From Vibrio profundi (GTDB taxonomy: Bacteria > Pseudomonadota > Gammaproteobacteria > Enterobacterales > Vibrionaceae), in contig NZ_RZIS01000001.1 in the NCBI RefSeq assembly GCF_005281835.1, positions 662,351-726,350 on the forward strand: a DNA stretch of 64,000 nt, read 5' to 3'. A program made the position numbers and the translations under genes. The notes below the pieces were generated by a model. The model was given only the letters and a program-made list of their open reading frames with translations. It was not told where the DNA came from and did not search any database. Each line of letters begins with the position of its first letter. The stretch's first letter is position 1. Shown here piece after piece: positions 26,838-35,644 of this stretch.

Positions 26838-27071
26838 ATGTCAACATTTCTTATCGCAGGACCGTTAATAGTCTTTTTAATATTTGTTGCTCCACTATGG
26901 CTATTCCTTCATTACCGCAGCAAGCGTAAGTCTGCTAACGGATTATCTGATGCTGATATGGAGCGACTAAAGCAGCTTTCAGAGCGAGCGGAGTCAATGC
27001 AGGCTCGTGTTGTTACGCTAGAGAAAATACTGGATGCGGAGTCACCAAATTGGAGACGAAATTATGAGTAA
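26838..27071 (+). CDS. pspB: Phage shock protein B
   Basis: A 77-residue inner-membrane protein: an N-terminal transmembrane helix (about residues 5-25), a basic stop-transfer segment (HYRSKRKS) and a helical leucine-zipper-like tail. With PspC it senses membrane stress and draws PspA away from PspF. Its 3' end overlaps the pspC start by 8 bases. Confidence 0.94.
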   Translation: MSTFLIAGPLIVFLIFVAPLWLFLHYRSKRKSANGLSDADMERLKQLSERAESMQARVVTLEKILDAESPNWRRNYE

Positions 27072-27450
27072 AGAACTGTACCGAGATCCGCTGAATGGCA
27101 AGTTGTCTGGAGTATGTGCAGGTGTAGCGAATTTTTTCGGCTTGGAAGTATGGTTAGTTCGAATCATGGTGATTTCAGCTGCCTTATTGGGCGGTAGTTT
27201 TCTGGTCATCCTAGCGTATGTCGCAATGACATTTATGCTGGAAAAACAGCCGACTCAGTATGTTGAATCTTTAAAAGCGAGGCAGGAACATAAGCTGAAA
27301 AGCAAGCCTTGGGAGCAAGGGCAATCAGCGGAATCATTGCTCGATACGCTGGAAAAAGACTTCGATAAGCTGGAAAAAGGCGTAAGGTCGATGGAGGCGT
27401 ATGTGACTTCCGATAGCTTCAAAGTAAATAGAGAATTTAAGAACATTTAA
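27064..27450 (+). CDS. pspC: Phage shock protein C
   Basis: A 128-residue PspC-domain membrane protein, with the LYRDPLNGKLSGVCAGVANFFGLE signature followed by one or two transmembrane helices and a coiled C-terminal tail. It acts with PspB as the sensor of inner-membrane stress. ATG 27064 is preferred to 27034: it gives the family N-terminus (MSKELY) and a coupled overlap with pspB. No pspD, pspE or pspG follows. Confidence 0.94.
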   Translation: MSKELYRDPLNGKLSGVCAGVANFFGLEVWLVRIMVISAALLGGSFLVILAYVAMTFMLEKQPTQYVESLKARQEHKLKSKPWEQGQSAESLLDTLEKDFDKLEKGVRSMEAYVTSDSFKVNREFKNI

Positions 27451-27467
27451 TCTATATCTTGTATGTG

Positions 27468-27507
27468 AATAATAGCTTGGGTAAATACTTATCCAAGTTA
27501 TTATTTT
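27468..27507 (+). terminator. Probable terminator of pspABC
   Basis: AATAATAGCTTGG pairs with CCAAGTTATTATT (13 bp with one G-T pair) around a 12-base loop; a short T run follows. It is AT-rich and thus weaker than others here. Confidence 0.6.
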
Positions 27508-27604
27508 GTATGCAATTTTCTCGACGCAAATACAATATATTTCTGGAATCAGCAACCTTATTAATCTATGTTATAAGTTAAATTATTGATATGGATGATC
27601 TCAA

Positions 27605-28639
27605 ATGCATAAAGCTGCTGTTGTATTATTAGCAACCTTAGCAGGCTTGTCCGGTTGCGGAAAAGACCTCCCTCCAGTCCCTGAACCTGAATCCAGACCC
27701 GCAAAGCTTTTTACTGTTTCTGTAGGCAACAACACTTTTGAACGACAATTTCCTGCCACAACAGAAGCCGGTGACAAAGCGGTACTAGCTTTCCGTGTCC
27801 CAGGGCTCCTTCAAAGTATTGATGTTAACGCTGGTCAACTTGTTCAAAAAGGGCAGTCGCTCGCTCATCTCAACCCAGATGAATACACGCTATTGTTGAA
27901 GCAAGCTCGTGCGAACTTCAAACTAGCAGACGTGCAATATCAGCGTTATAAGAAGCTACGTAAAGATCGCGTTGTTTCTGAGCAGGACTTCGATCAAGCA
28001 AAAGCCAATCACAATTCAGCATTAGCGGTACTTGAGCAGGCTGAAGCCAACCTACGCTATACCACGCTAGTCGCTCCTTATGACGGCACGGTTTCGATCA
28101 TCCCCGCAGAGAATCATGAATACATTGCAGCGAAAGAAGGTGTAATGAATATTCAAACGAACCAAGTTCTTAAAGTGGTTTTCCTATTACCTGATCAATT
28201 GTTGAATCGCTTTTCTTCTGGAATTGAGAGTGAAGCAACAATGACTTTTGATTCTTTCCCAAGCCGTAGCTTCCCACTGACCTTCCAAGAAATTGATACC
28301 GAAGCGGACCCAAAAACAGGTTCGTATAAAGTCACCATGGTGATGGATCGTCCTACCGATGTCGGTATTTTGCCGGGAATGGCCGGTAACGTTCGCGTCG
28401 TTGCCGCTAAGAGTGATGCTACTAGTATCCCAACGTCTGCACTGTTTGATTTAAACAACAGAACGTACGTGTGGCGAATTGACCAAAACAATGTGGTTGA
28501 GAAAGTCCAAGTAAAATTAAACGACAAGCAACAAGTGCTATCGGGCCTTCAAGATGGTGACCAAATCGTGACTTCAGGGGTGAGCGGCATTGACTCCGGC
28601 ATCAAGGTTCGAGAGTGGGTTAAGGAGCGAGGGTTATAA
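27605..28639 (+). CDS. vexI: RND efflux periplasmic adaptor, VexI-like lipoprotein
   Basis: A 344-residue membrane fusion protein that links an RND pump to an outer-membrane channel. The lipobox LAGLSGC gives cysteine 18. Then come a beta-barrel strand, a lipoyl half-motif (VPGLLQSIDVNAGQLVQKGQSLAHL), an alpha-hairpin, the second lipoyl half (YTTLVAPYDGTVSII) and a beta-barrel domain. Position downstream of psp and upstream of a second adaptor and an RND pump matches, from memory, the V. cholerae vexIJK locus beside psp. The name rests on this synteny. Confidence 0.82.
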   Translation: MHKAAVVLLATLAGLSGCGKDLPPVPEPESRPAKLFTVSVGNNTFERQFPATTEAGDKAVLAFRVPGLLQSIDVNAGQLVQKGQSLAHLNPDEYTLLLKQARANFKLADVQYQRYKKLRKDRVVSEQDFDQAKANHNSALAVLEQAEANLRYTTLVAPYDGTVSIIPAENHEYIAAKEGVMNIQTNQVLKVVFLLPDQLLNRFSSGIESEATMTFDSFPSRSFPLTFQEIDTEADPKTGSYKVTMVMDRPTDVGILPGMAGNVRVVAAKSDATSIPTSALFDLNNRTYVWRIDQNNVVEKVQVKLNDKQQVLSGLQDGDQIVTSGVSGIDSGIKVREWVKERGL

Positions 28640-28640
28640 T

Positions 28641-29726
28641 ATGAAGCATTTTAAATCTATTGCTGCATTGTCATCGTTAATGCTCCTTGGCGGTTGTAGT
28701 GAAGGTGTGCAAGACGCACCTGATCAGCTTCCACGCGTTAAAGTGATGTTATTGGGAGAGCAAATCGTTCAAGACCGATTGTATTTCCCTGCGGTTGCCA
28801 ACGCAGCTGAGAAGTCTCACTTGAGTTTCCGTGTCGCGGGAGAAATTAATTCTATTTCGGTGAAAGAAGGCTCTCATGTCAAAAAAGGTGATGTGATAGC
28901 AGAACTCGACCCTACGGATTACCAATTAGAAGTTAACAATGCGCAAGCGAGATATAGTGTTGTTGATAGCCAATATAAACGCTCGAGCCCACTGGTAAAA
29001 AAAGGGCTTTTGGCTAAGTCTCAGTTCGATGAGATAGCGGCGCAAAGGCAAATTGCTTATGCCGAACTTGAACTGGCGAAATTACGTTTATCCTTCACTA
29101 AATTAAAAGCGCCTGTTGATGGCATTATTTCCCGCGTAAGTGTGGACCAGTTTGAAAATATTCAAGTGGGTCAACAAGTCGTGAATATTCATAGTGTCGA
29201 AGACGTCGAGGTGTTGATTCAATTACCAGATCGCTTATATGTAAACCAACCGACAGAAGCGGACCTTTCGAAAGTAGAAGCGGTCGTACGTGTCCCAAGT
29301 GGTAATGAATACCCGGCAAGAATCAAAGAGTTTACGACTGAACCAGATCCTTCGACGGGCACCTTCACAGTCACTCTTTCTATGCCAATGCCTGAAGAGG
29401 AAATTGTCTTAGATGGTATGGCTGTCGAGGTGACCAGTAAAGGTGAAGACATTGGTTTGGACTTAAATGCTGGGGTCCGTATTCCTGTGGAAGCGGTGTT
29501 TAATGCCGACGGTGACAGGTTAAGTAAGTCGGAGTCATTCGTATGGATTTTAAATGACGACGACAGTGTGACTAAACAGCGCGTTACATTAGGCAAAGCA
29601 AGCGTGAATACTTTGCAAGTATTGGATGGCTTAGAGCAAGGTGAAACCGTAGTGGTGGCCGGTATTGCAAGGTTGAGAGACGGAATGAAAGTGGAAGTAT
29701 TGTCTCAGGAGATGAGCAATGAGTGA
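28641..29726 (+). CDS. vexJ: RND efflux periplasmic adaptor, VexJ-like lipoprotein
   Basis: A second membrane fusion protein of 361 residues, with lipobox LLGGC (cysteine 19) and the same order: lipoyl half (VAGEINSISVKEGSHVKKGDVIAEL), helical hairpin, second lipoyl half (FTKLKAPVDGIISRV), beta barrel. It starts 1 base after vexI (ATG 28641, chosen over the longer frame from 28590 because the signal peptide then sits at the N-terminus) and overlaps vexK by 8 bases. Pumps with two adaptors are known (TriABC of Pseudomonas, VexIJK). Confidence 0.82.
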   Translation: MKHFKSIAALSSLMLLGGCSEGVQDAPDQLPRVKVMLLGEQIVQDRLYFPAVANAAEKSHLSFRVAGEINSISVKEGSHVKKGDVIAELDPTDYQLEVNNAQARYSVVDSQYKRSSPLVKKGLLAKSQFDEIAAQRQIAYAELELAKLRLSFTKLKAPVDGIISRVSVDQFENIQVGQQVVNIHSVEDVEVLIQLPDRLYVNQPTEADLSKVEAVVRVPSGNEYPARIKEFTTEPDPSTGTFTVTLSMPMPEEEIVLDGMAVEVTSKGEDIGLDLNAGVRIPVEAVFNADGDRLSKSESFVWILNDDDSVTKQRVTLGKASVNTLQVLDGLEQGETVVVAGIARLRDGMKVEVLSQEMSNE

Positions 29727-32700
29727 TTTGAATAATAAGCCGCAAACAGACGACGAAATCACTGGCGTAGCCGCGTATTTCATTCGTAACAAAGTGATTA
29801 GCTGGATGCTGTCACTGATCTTCTTAATTGGTGGTGTGTCGGCATTCTTCGGATTAGGGCGTTTAGAAGATCCTGCATTTACAATCAAAGACGCAATGGT
29901 AGTCACTTCTTACCCTGGGGCAACGCCTCAGCAAGTTGAAGAAGAAGTGACATACCCGCTAGAAAAAGCGATTCAGCAGCTCACTTATGTTGATGAAGTG
30001 AATTCCATTTCAAGCCGTGGTTTATCGCAAATTACTGTGACCATGAAGAATAATTATGGTCCAGATGATCTTCCGCAAATATGGGATGAATTGCGCCGAA
30101 AAGTGAACGATCTACAGGGGCAACTTCCGCCTGGGGTGAATACGCCTAAAGTGGTCGATGACTTCGGTGATGTATACGGTATTTTGCTTGCGGTAACCGG
30201 TGAAGGTTATAGTTATAAAGAACTTTTAGACTATATCGATTACTTGAGGCGAGAACTCGAACTGGTTGAAGGTGTGAGTAAAGTTTCGGTATCTGGTGAG
30301 CAGCAAGAGCAAGTGTTCATTGAGATTTCGATGAAGCGAATCAGTTCCTTGGGTTTGTCTCCAAATACGGTGTTTAATTTACTATCGACACAAAACGTTG
30401 TGTCGGATGCTGGTGCCATTCGAATCGGTGACGAATACATTCGAATTCACCCGACCGGCGAGTTTAAAGATGTGTCTCAGTTAGGTGATTTAATCCTAAC
30501 TGAGGGCGGTGCTCAAGGGTTGATCTACTTGAAAGATGTTGCTGACGTTAAGCGTGGTTATGTTGAAGTACCAAGTAATATTATTGGCTACAACGGCAAA
30601 CTGGCGTTAAACCTAGGGGTGTCTTTTGCTCAAGGTGTGAACGTAGTGGCGGTTGGAGAAACGTTTGACCGCCGTTTAGCGGAACTCAAATTCCAGCAGC
30701 CCGTTGGGATCGATATTGCAGAAGTTTATAACCAGCCAAAAGAAGTCGATAAATCCGTAAGTGGTTTTGTTGTGAGCTTAGGCCAAGCGGTCGCGATTGT
30801 AATTATCGTGCTTCTGTTCTTCATGGGGCTTCGCTCTGGCTTGTTGATCGGTTTGATATTGTTGCTGACGGTATTTGGTACGTTCATCTTTATGCAATAT
30901 TTCAAGATCGATTTACAGCGTATCTCATTAGGTGCTCTGGTTATCGCACTCGGGATGCTGGTGGATAATGCCATCGTGGTCGTCGAAGGGATCCTCATAG
31001 GAACCCAGAAAGGGCGGACACGAATGCAAGCAGCGACCGATATTGTCACTCAAACTAAGTGGCCATTGTTAGGCGCGACAGTCATAGCGGTCACGGCGTT
31101 TGCTCCTATCGGATTATCTGAAGACGCGACAGGTGAGTACTGTGGTACGTTGTTTACGGTACTTCTTATCTCGTTAATGTTGAGTTGGTTTACGGCGATT
31201 TCCATTACGCCTTTCTTTGCTGACTTGTTCTTTAAAGGCCAGAAGCAGCCGGAAGGCGAAGATTCTGACCCATACAACGGCATGGTGTTTGTCATCTACA
31301 AAAACTTTCTAGAGTTTTGTATGAACCGTGCATGGTTAACCGTGATTGTTCTTGTCGTTGGTTTAGTTGTGAGCTTGTATGGCTTCACTCATGTTAAGCA
31401 ATCTTTCTTTCCTTCATCTACAACGCCAATTTTCCAAGTGGACGTGTGGATGCCAGAAGGCACAGATATTCGAGCGACTAACACTAAGTTAAAAGTGTTG
31501 GAAAGCTGGCTATCTGAACAAGAGGAAGTTGAACACATCACAACGACTGCTGGTAAAGGTCTGCAGCGTTTCATGCTGACTTATGCGCCAGAGAAAAGTT
31601 ATGCCGCTTATGGCGAAATTACTACTCGAGTGAAAAGTTATGAGGGGTTACAGCCCCTTATGAAACGCTTTAGAGCTCACATCGAAGAAACTTTTCCTGA
31701 GATTAATTACAAACTTAAGCAAATTGAACTTGGCCCTGGTGGCGGTGCGAAAATAGAAGCGCGCATTGTTGGTTCTGATCCTACGATTTTACGTGGCTTG
31801 GCCGCGCAAGTTATGGACATCATGCATGAGGATCCAGGAGCTTATAATATTCGTCATGATTGGCGTGAACGTACGAAGGTACTAGAGCCTCAGTTTAATG
31901 AAAGCCAAGCTCGTCGTTACGGTATCACTAAATCTGACGTCGATGACTTCTTAGCAATGTCATTCTCAGGAAAATCGGTGGGTGTGTATCGTGATGGTAC
32001 TACCTTGATGCCGATTGTGGCTCGATTACCTGAAGATGAGCGAATTGATATTCGTAACATCGAAGGCATGAAGATTTGGAGCCCTGCGTTAAGTGAGTTT
32101 ATCCCACTACAACAAGTGACATTAGGCTATGAACTGCAGTGGGAAGACCCGCTTATTATTCGTAAGAATCGTAAGCGTATGCTTACTGTATTTGCCGACC
32201 CTGATCTGTTAGGTGAAGAAACAGCTTCTACGCTACAAAAACGTTTAATGCCTAAGATTGAAGCCATTGAAATGCCGCCAGGTTATTCATTAGAGTGGGG
32301 TGGAGAATATGAGTCCTCACGTGATGCGCAAGCGTCCCTATTTACAACGATGCCACTTGGTTATCTATTCATGTTCTTGATTACTGTGTTCCTATTTAAC
32401 TCAGTTAAAGAGCCGCTGATTGTATGGCTAACCGTGCCATTGGCCGTTATTGGTGTAACAACTGGTCTACTGGCGTTGAATACTCCATTTGGTTTTATGG
32501 CATTGCTTGGTTTCTTGAGCTTGTCAGGAATGCTACTGAAGAACGGAATTGTACTGCTGGATCAAATAGAAATAGAAATGAAGTCTGGCAAGGATCCATA
32601 TGTAGCGGTTGTGGACGCGGCATTAAGTCGTGTTCGCCCAGTTTGTATGGCAGCGATTACCACTATTTTAGGTATGATCCCACTACTGCCTGACATCTTC

Positions 32701-32814
32701 TTTAAACCGATGGCGGTTACGATTATGTTTGGTTTGGGCTTTGCAACGGTGCTGACATTGATCGTTGTCCCTGTGCTTTACCGTATCTTCCACAAGATCA
32801 AAGTACCAGCGTAA
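29719..32814 (+). CDS. vexK: RND efflux pump inner-membrane subunit, VexK-like
   Basis: A 1031-residue proton-driven pump of the HAE1/AcrB superfamily. It has twelve expected helices with two large periplasmic loops, and the relay aspartate in helix 4 (GMLVDNAIVVVE). The sequence opens with a cytoplasmic stretch and AYFIRNKVISWML, and motifs such as YPGATPQQVEEEVTYPLE are standard. No outer-membrane channel gene follows, so TolC or another channel is presumably shared. In V. cholerae VexK contributes modestly to detergent and bile resistance (from memory). Confidence 0.88.
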   Translation: MSDLNNKPQTDDEITGVAAYFIRNKVISWMLSLIFLIGGVSAFFGLGRLEDPAFTIKDAMVVTSYPGATPQQVEEEVTYPLEKAIQQLTYVDEVNSISSRGLSQITVTMKNNYGPDDLPQIWDELRRKVNDLQGQLPPGVNTPKVVDDFGDVYGILLAVTGEGYSYKELLDYIDYLRRELELVEGVSKVSVSGEQQEQVFIEISMKRISSLGLSPNTVFNLLSTQNVVSDAGAIRIGDEYIRIHPTGEFKDVSQLGDLILTEGGAQGLIYLKDVADVKRGYVEVPSNIIGYNGKLALNLGVSFAQGVNVVAVGETFDRRLAELKFQQPVGIDIAEVYNQPKEVDKSVSGFVVSLGQAVAIVIIVLLFFMGLRSGLLIGLILLLTVFGTFIFMQYFKIDLQRISLGALVIALGMLVDNAIVVVEGILIGTQKGRTRMQAATDIVTQTKWPLLGATVIAVTAFAPIGLSEDATGEYCGTLFTVLLISLMLSWFTAISITPFFADLFFKGQKQPEGEDSDPYNGMVFVIYKNFLEFCMNRAWLTVIVLVVGLVVSLYGFTHVKQSFFPSSTTPIFQVDVWMPEGTDIRATNTKLKVLESWLSEQEEVEHITTTAGKGLQRFMLTYAPEKSYAAYGEITTRVKSYEGLQPLMKRFRAHIEETFPEINYKLKQIELGPGGGAKIEARIVGSDPTILRGLAAQVMDIMHEDPGAYNIRHDWRERTKVLEPQFNESQARRYGITKSDVDDFLAMSFSGKSVGVYRDGTTLMPIVARLPEDERIDIRNIEGMKIWSPALSEFIPLQQVTLGYELQWEDPLIIRKNRKRMLTVFADPDLLGEETASTLQKRLMPKIEAIEMPPGYSLEWGGEYESSRDAQASLFTTMPLGYLFMFLITVFLFNSVKEPLIVWLTVPLAVIGVTTGLLALNTPFGFMALLGFLSLSGMLLKNGIVLLDQIEIEMKSGKDPYVAVVDAALSRVRPVCMAAITTILGMIPLLPDIFFKPMAVTIMFGLGFATVLTLIVVPVLYRIFHKIKVPA

Positions 32815-32828
32815 ATTTACATTAAATC

Positions 32829-32855
32829 AAATGCCCCTTAATAGGGGCATTTTTA
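32829..32855 (+). terminator. Terminator of vexIJK
   Basis: AAATGCCCCT and AGGGGCATTT form a 10-bp stem with a TAAT loop and a T run. Its T run touches the tag ribosome site, so some read-through into tag is possible. Confidence 0.88.
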
Positions 32856-32867
32856 TAGGTGAACAAT

Positions 32868-33425
32868 ATGACGGATTTAACCTGTGCCTGGGCGATGAAC
32901 CACCCCTTGGAGCGCGAATATCACGATCAAGAGTGGGGTAAACCTGTTCACGACGATCAAATTTTGTTCGAGTTCATAACTTTAGAGGGCGCACAAGCTG
33001 GGCTGAGCTGGATAACGATTCTCAAAAAAAGGGAAGGCTATCGAAAGGCTTTTCTAAGCTTTGATATTGATGAACTTGCCAAGCTTGATGAGGAGAATGT
33101 CCCGTACATCATCGAAAATTTTGATGTGGTAAGGCACAAAGGAAAGATTGCTTCTGTATACAATAACGCAAGAGCGGCTAAAGCATTACAGGAAGAGTAC
33201 GGTTCTCTTTCTAAAGCACTGTGGCAATTTGTTGAAGGTAAACCGCTGATTAATCATTGGCAGTCGATGGACCAGATTCCCGCATCTACGGATATTTCGA
33301 AAGAAATGAGTAAGTTTTTGAAGAAGCGCGGCTTTAAGTTTGTCGGTGAGACGATCTGTTACGCGTTCATGCAAGCGGTCGGAATGGTGAATGATCATTT
33401 GGTAGACTGCCCGAAAAGAATGTAA
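32868..33425 (+). CDS. tag: DNA-3-methyladenine glycosylase I
   Basis: Removes 3-methyladenine from alkylated DNA in base excision repair. The 185-residue helix-hairpin-helix-type protein has the LEGAQAGLSWITILKKRE segment and the KKRGFKFVGETICYAFMQA segment of Tag. The zinc site is intact: Cys6 and His19 at the N-terminus, and His and Cys in NDHLVDC at the C-terminus, with the same spacing as E. coli. ATG 32868 has AGGTGA at a good distance; the GTG at 32859 is less likely. Confidence 0.95.
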   Translation: MTDLTCAWAMNHPLEREYHDQEWGKPVHDDQILFEFITLEGAQAGLSWITILKKREGYRKAFLSFDIDELAKLDEENVPYIIENFDVVRHKGKIASVYNNARAAKALQEEYGSLSKALWQFVEGKPLINHWQSMDQIPASTDISKEMSKFLKKRGFKFVGETICYAFMQAVGMVNDHLVDCPKRM

Positions 33426-33460
33426 GCACTTAGGTGCGTAACAAGACTTTGCGCTCACTT

Positions 33461-33479
33461 TTAGGTATTAAATACCTAA
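33461..33479. promoter_or_regulatory. 19-bp perfect palindrome upstream of the diguanylate cyclase gene
   Basis: TTAGGTATT-A-AATACCTAA is a perfect 9-1-9 palindrome 76 bases before the GGDEF gene start. It looks like an operator for an unidentified dimeric regulator; a related half, TTAGGTAAA, recurs at about 33543-33551. Confidence 0.45.
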
Positions 33480-33554
33480 TGTTGCACTGTTTACTTGAGA
33501 AGTCAGGGGATCTCTAACTAACTTTAATAGGTCAAACACTTATTAGGTAAAGGG

Positions 33555-35027
33555 ATGGTCCTTTCTATTGTTGCACGCCATGTACTGCCGATTGCTGCTG
33601 TGCTATCGGTAGTTTCTTCATTTTTCCTAGTGACTCAGTTTAAAACGGTCGAGTCACTATTAGGGGATACCAATAGCGCTTTTTTCGAAGCGAGCGTCGA
33701 TAGTAGCTACGAGATAATTGATACGTCAATTAATGATTCCATCCATTATTATCTCAAGGGTGTAGCAGAAACTTCACTCAATTATATTTTGAAATTAGAA
33801 GAAGCCTCACCGTTAACTCCGGCAGAGCAGTTATCGCTTATTCAAACATCGCTAGCCAATATTAAAATAGGTGACAATGGTTACGCATACTTAATGGACT
33901 CACAATTTAACCTGCTTTATCACCCCTACCTTCAAGACCAGAACATTTATGACAGCCCTTATGTCTCAAAGGGCGAACAACCAAAATCTGCATTTATCGA
34001 ATACTTGTGGAAAAATCCTAAAGACGAACAAGCCGTTCAAAAAGTCGCCTACCGCTTGATTCTTGATGATGGGCGTCGACTTGGCATTTCCGCTTATAAA
34101 TCAGACTTACTGCACCTTATCGATAAAGATAAATTAAAGACTAAGCTAGCCGATCAAAGTTTCGGCCATACTGGCTTTATTTACATTCTAAACAGTGCAG
34201 GTGAGGTGCTGCTTTATCCGGACAAAGACGGCACACACATCAGCGAGTTCGACAATGAAATCTTGAGTGAGTTGGTACGGCAATCGAAAAAGAAAGACAA
34301 GGGAAGAGTCCGTTTTAAGAAACAGTTAGATAGCCATAACATTGAGAAAGATATCGTGTACCGATATTACGACTATTTGGATTGGTTAGTCGTGGCAAGT
34401 ATAGATAAACACGAATTGAGTCATCCTGTGAGTGTTTTTATCTCTAGTGTGATTGTAGCGGTTATTAGTCTTGCATGCGTGGTCACCACGTTAGCAGCAG
34501 CTTTGAATAAGCGATATCAGGCAGCGATAAATGTCCAAAGGCTAGACTATTTGACTGGACTAAGGCATCGAAGAAGCTTCGTCGAACTCGTTACCCCGAT
34601 ATCCAAAAGCCCAAAACGAAGTCACGACAATACGCTGTATTCCATTATCTTGATTGATTTAGATTTATTTAAACAAGTGAACGATAGCTTTGGCCATGAA
34701 CATGGTGATTTGGTGATTCGGTCCGTAGCGGAAGTCCTATTAAAATATGAGAGTCATTTGGTTCATTCGGGGCGATATGGCGGTGAGGAGTTTATTATTT
34801 TTACTCACAGCACAGCTTCGAATGACGTAGTGATTTTAGCCGAAACTATTCGGCAAGACATCGAACAGATACAAGGTTTGTGTAAGCCGATCACAGCGAG
34901 CTTAGGGGTTTATAGTTGCTTTAGCAACGACGTGTCGCTATCTCGCTCAATTAGTTTGGCGGATGCAGCGTTGTACCAAGCTAAGTCTAGTGGGCGAAAC
35001 AAAGTGATGGTTTCAGAGCACTTTTGA
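33555..35027 (+). CDS. Membrane diguanylate cyclase with periplasmic dCache sensor
   Basis: A 490-residue inner-membrane enzyme making cyclic di-GMP from two GTP. It has an N-terminal transmembrane helix (about 7-27), a large periplasmic dCache-like domain (about 35-300, with GDNGYAYLMDSQFNLLYHP and GHTGFIYILNSAGEVLLYP as the two Cache halves), a second helix (about 298-320) and a GGDEF domain (about 335-485). The active loop is GGEEF at 409-413, so it should be active. The RxxD inhibitory site is missing (SHLV at that place), so product inhibition may be weak. The ligand is unknown; many dCache domains bind amino acids. Confidence 0.93.
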   Translation: MVLSIVARHVLPIAAVLSVVSSFFLVTQFKTVESLLGDTNSAFFEASVDSSYEIIDTSINDSIHYYLKGVAETSLNYILKLEEASPLTPAEQLSLIQTSLANIKIGDNGYAYLMDSQFNLLYHPYLQDQNIYDSPYVSKGEQPKSAFIEYLWKNPKDEQAVQKVAYRLILDDGRRLGISAYKSDLLHLIDKDKLKTKLADQSFGHTGFIYILNSAGEVLLYPDKDGTHISEFDNEILSELVRQSKKKDKGRVRFKKQLDSHNIEKDIVYRYYDYLDWLVVASIDKHELSHPVSVFISSVIVAVISLACVVTTLAAALNKRYQAAINVQRLDYLTGLRHRRSFVELVTPISKSPKRSHDNTLYSIILIDLDLFKQVNDSFGHEHGDLVIRSVAEVLLKYESHLVHSGRYGGEEFIIFTHSTASNDVVILAETIRQDIEQIQGLCKPITASLGVYSCFSNDVSLSRSISLADAALYQAKSSGRNKVMVSEHF

Positions 35028-35050
35028 TAAGGTTGTGATTATAAGCGTGT

Positions 35051-35060
35051 AGATGCATTT
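35051..35060. promoter_or_regulatory. NsrR half-site-like sequence before the globin gene
   Basis: AGATGCATTT matches the half-site of the NsrR consensus (AAGATGCATTT) except at its first base, 68 bases before the globin start. The opposite half is poor, so this is only a weak hint of nitric-oxide control. Confidence 0.25.
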
Positions 35061-35127
35061 GGAAAAAGTCCGGTTTGAGCCTACGCTTTGATAATCAAAA
35101 AGATAATAAAGTGAGCTAGGAGAGCAT

Positions 35128-35586
35128 ATGTCAGTTACCCCTATCGAGAAGCAGCTAATTCAAAGTAGCTTTTCACAAGTCGCGCCCATCGCTGATAAAG
35201 CGGCAGAAATCTTTTATAACAAGCTATTTGAATATGATCCTTCGCTGAGAAAGTTGTTCAAGTCTGATCTAAGTACACAAGGTAAAAAGTTGATGGCGAC
35301 ATTGGGCGTCGCAGTGAAAGGGTTAGATGATCTAGATTCACTGGTCCCAGTTCTGCAAGATCTCGCAAAACGACATGTTAAATACGGCGTCACTGCGGAC
35401 GATTACACACCTGTAGGGAATGCACTTATTTATACTTTAAAAGTGGGGTTAGGGCCGGAGTTCGATGAACGGACCAAACAAGCGTGGATTAAGATTTATA
35501 AGGTGATTGCGACGGTTATGCGTCAAGCGGCGTACCCTGATTTTGAACCAGAGTCGTACAAGAATAATAAAGTCTATTTGAATTGA
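35128..35586 (+). CDS. Single-domain bacterial globin (flavohemoglobin/Vgb type)
   Basis: A 152-residue heme protein of the classical bacterial globin family, lacking the reductase domain of Hmp. The proximal histidine is His83 (AKRHVKYGV); distal residues are Tyr30 (B10) and Gln51 (E7), the pair that stabilises bound oxygen and supports NO dioxygenation in flavohemoglobins. It would need a separate reductase. The ribosome site TAGGAGAG precedes ATG 35128. It follows the GGDEF gene by 100 bases on the same strand. Role: NO detoxification or oxygen delivery, by family. Confidence 0.9.
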   Translation: MSVTPIEKQLIQSSFSQVAPIADKAAEIFYNKLFEYDPSLRKLFKSDLSTQGKKLMATLGVAVKGLDDLDSLVPVLQDLAKRHVKYGVTADDYTPVGNALIYTLKVGLGPEFDERTKQAWIKIYKVIATVMRQAAYPDFEPESYKNNKVYLN

Positions 35587-35602
35587 TATTTGAGAGAACA
35601 TT

Positions 35603-35631
35603 TAGGCTGATGGAGTAAAGCCATCAGCCTA
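35603..35631. terminator. Hairpin between convergent globin and metC genes
   Basis: TAGGCTGATGG and CCATCAGCCTA form an 11-bp perfect stem with a 7-base loop. The following T content is low, but placement between converging genes suggests termination. Confidence 0.6.
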
Positions 35632-35644
35632 GTAATTTATAAGG

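Noticed and set aside
35087..35100. FNR-like TTGATAATCAA before the globin gene
   Set aside because: Only one base separates the half-sites; four are needed.
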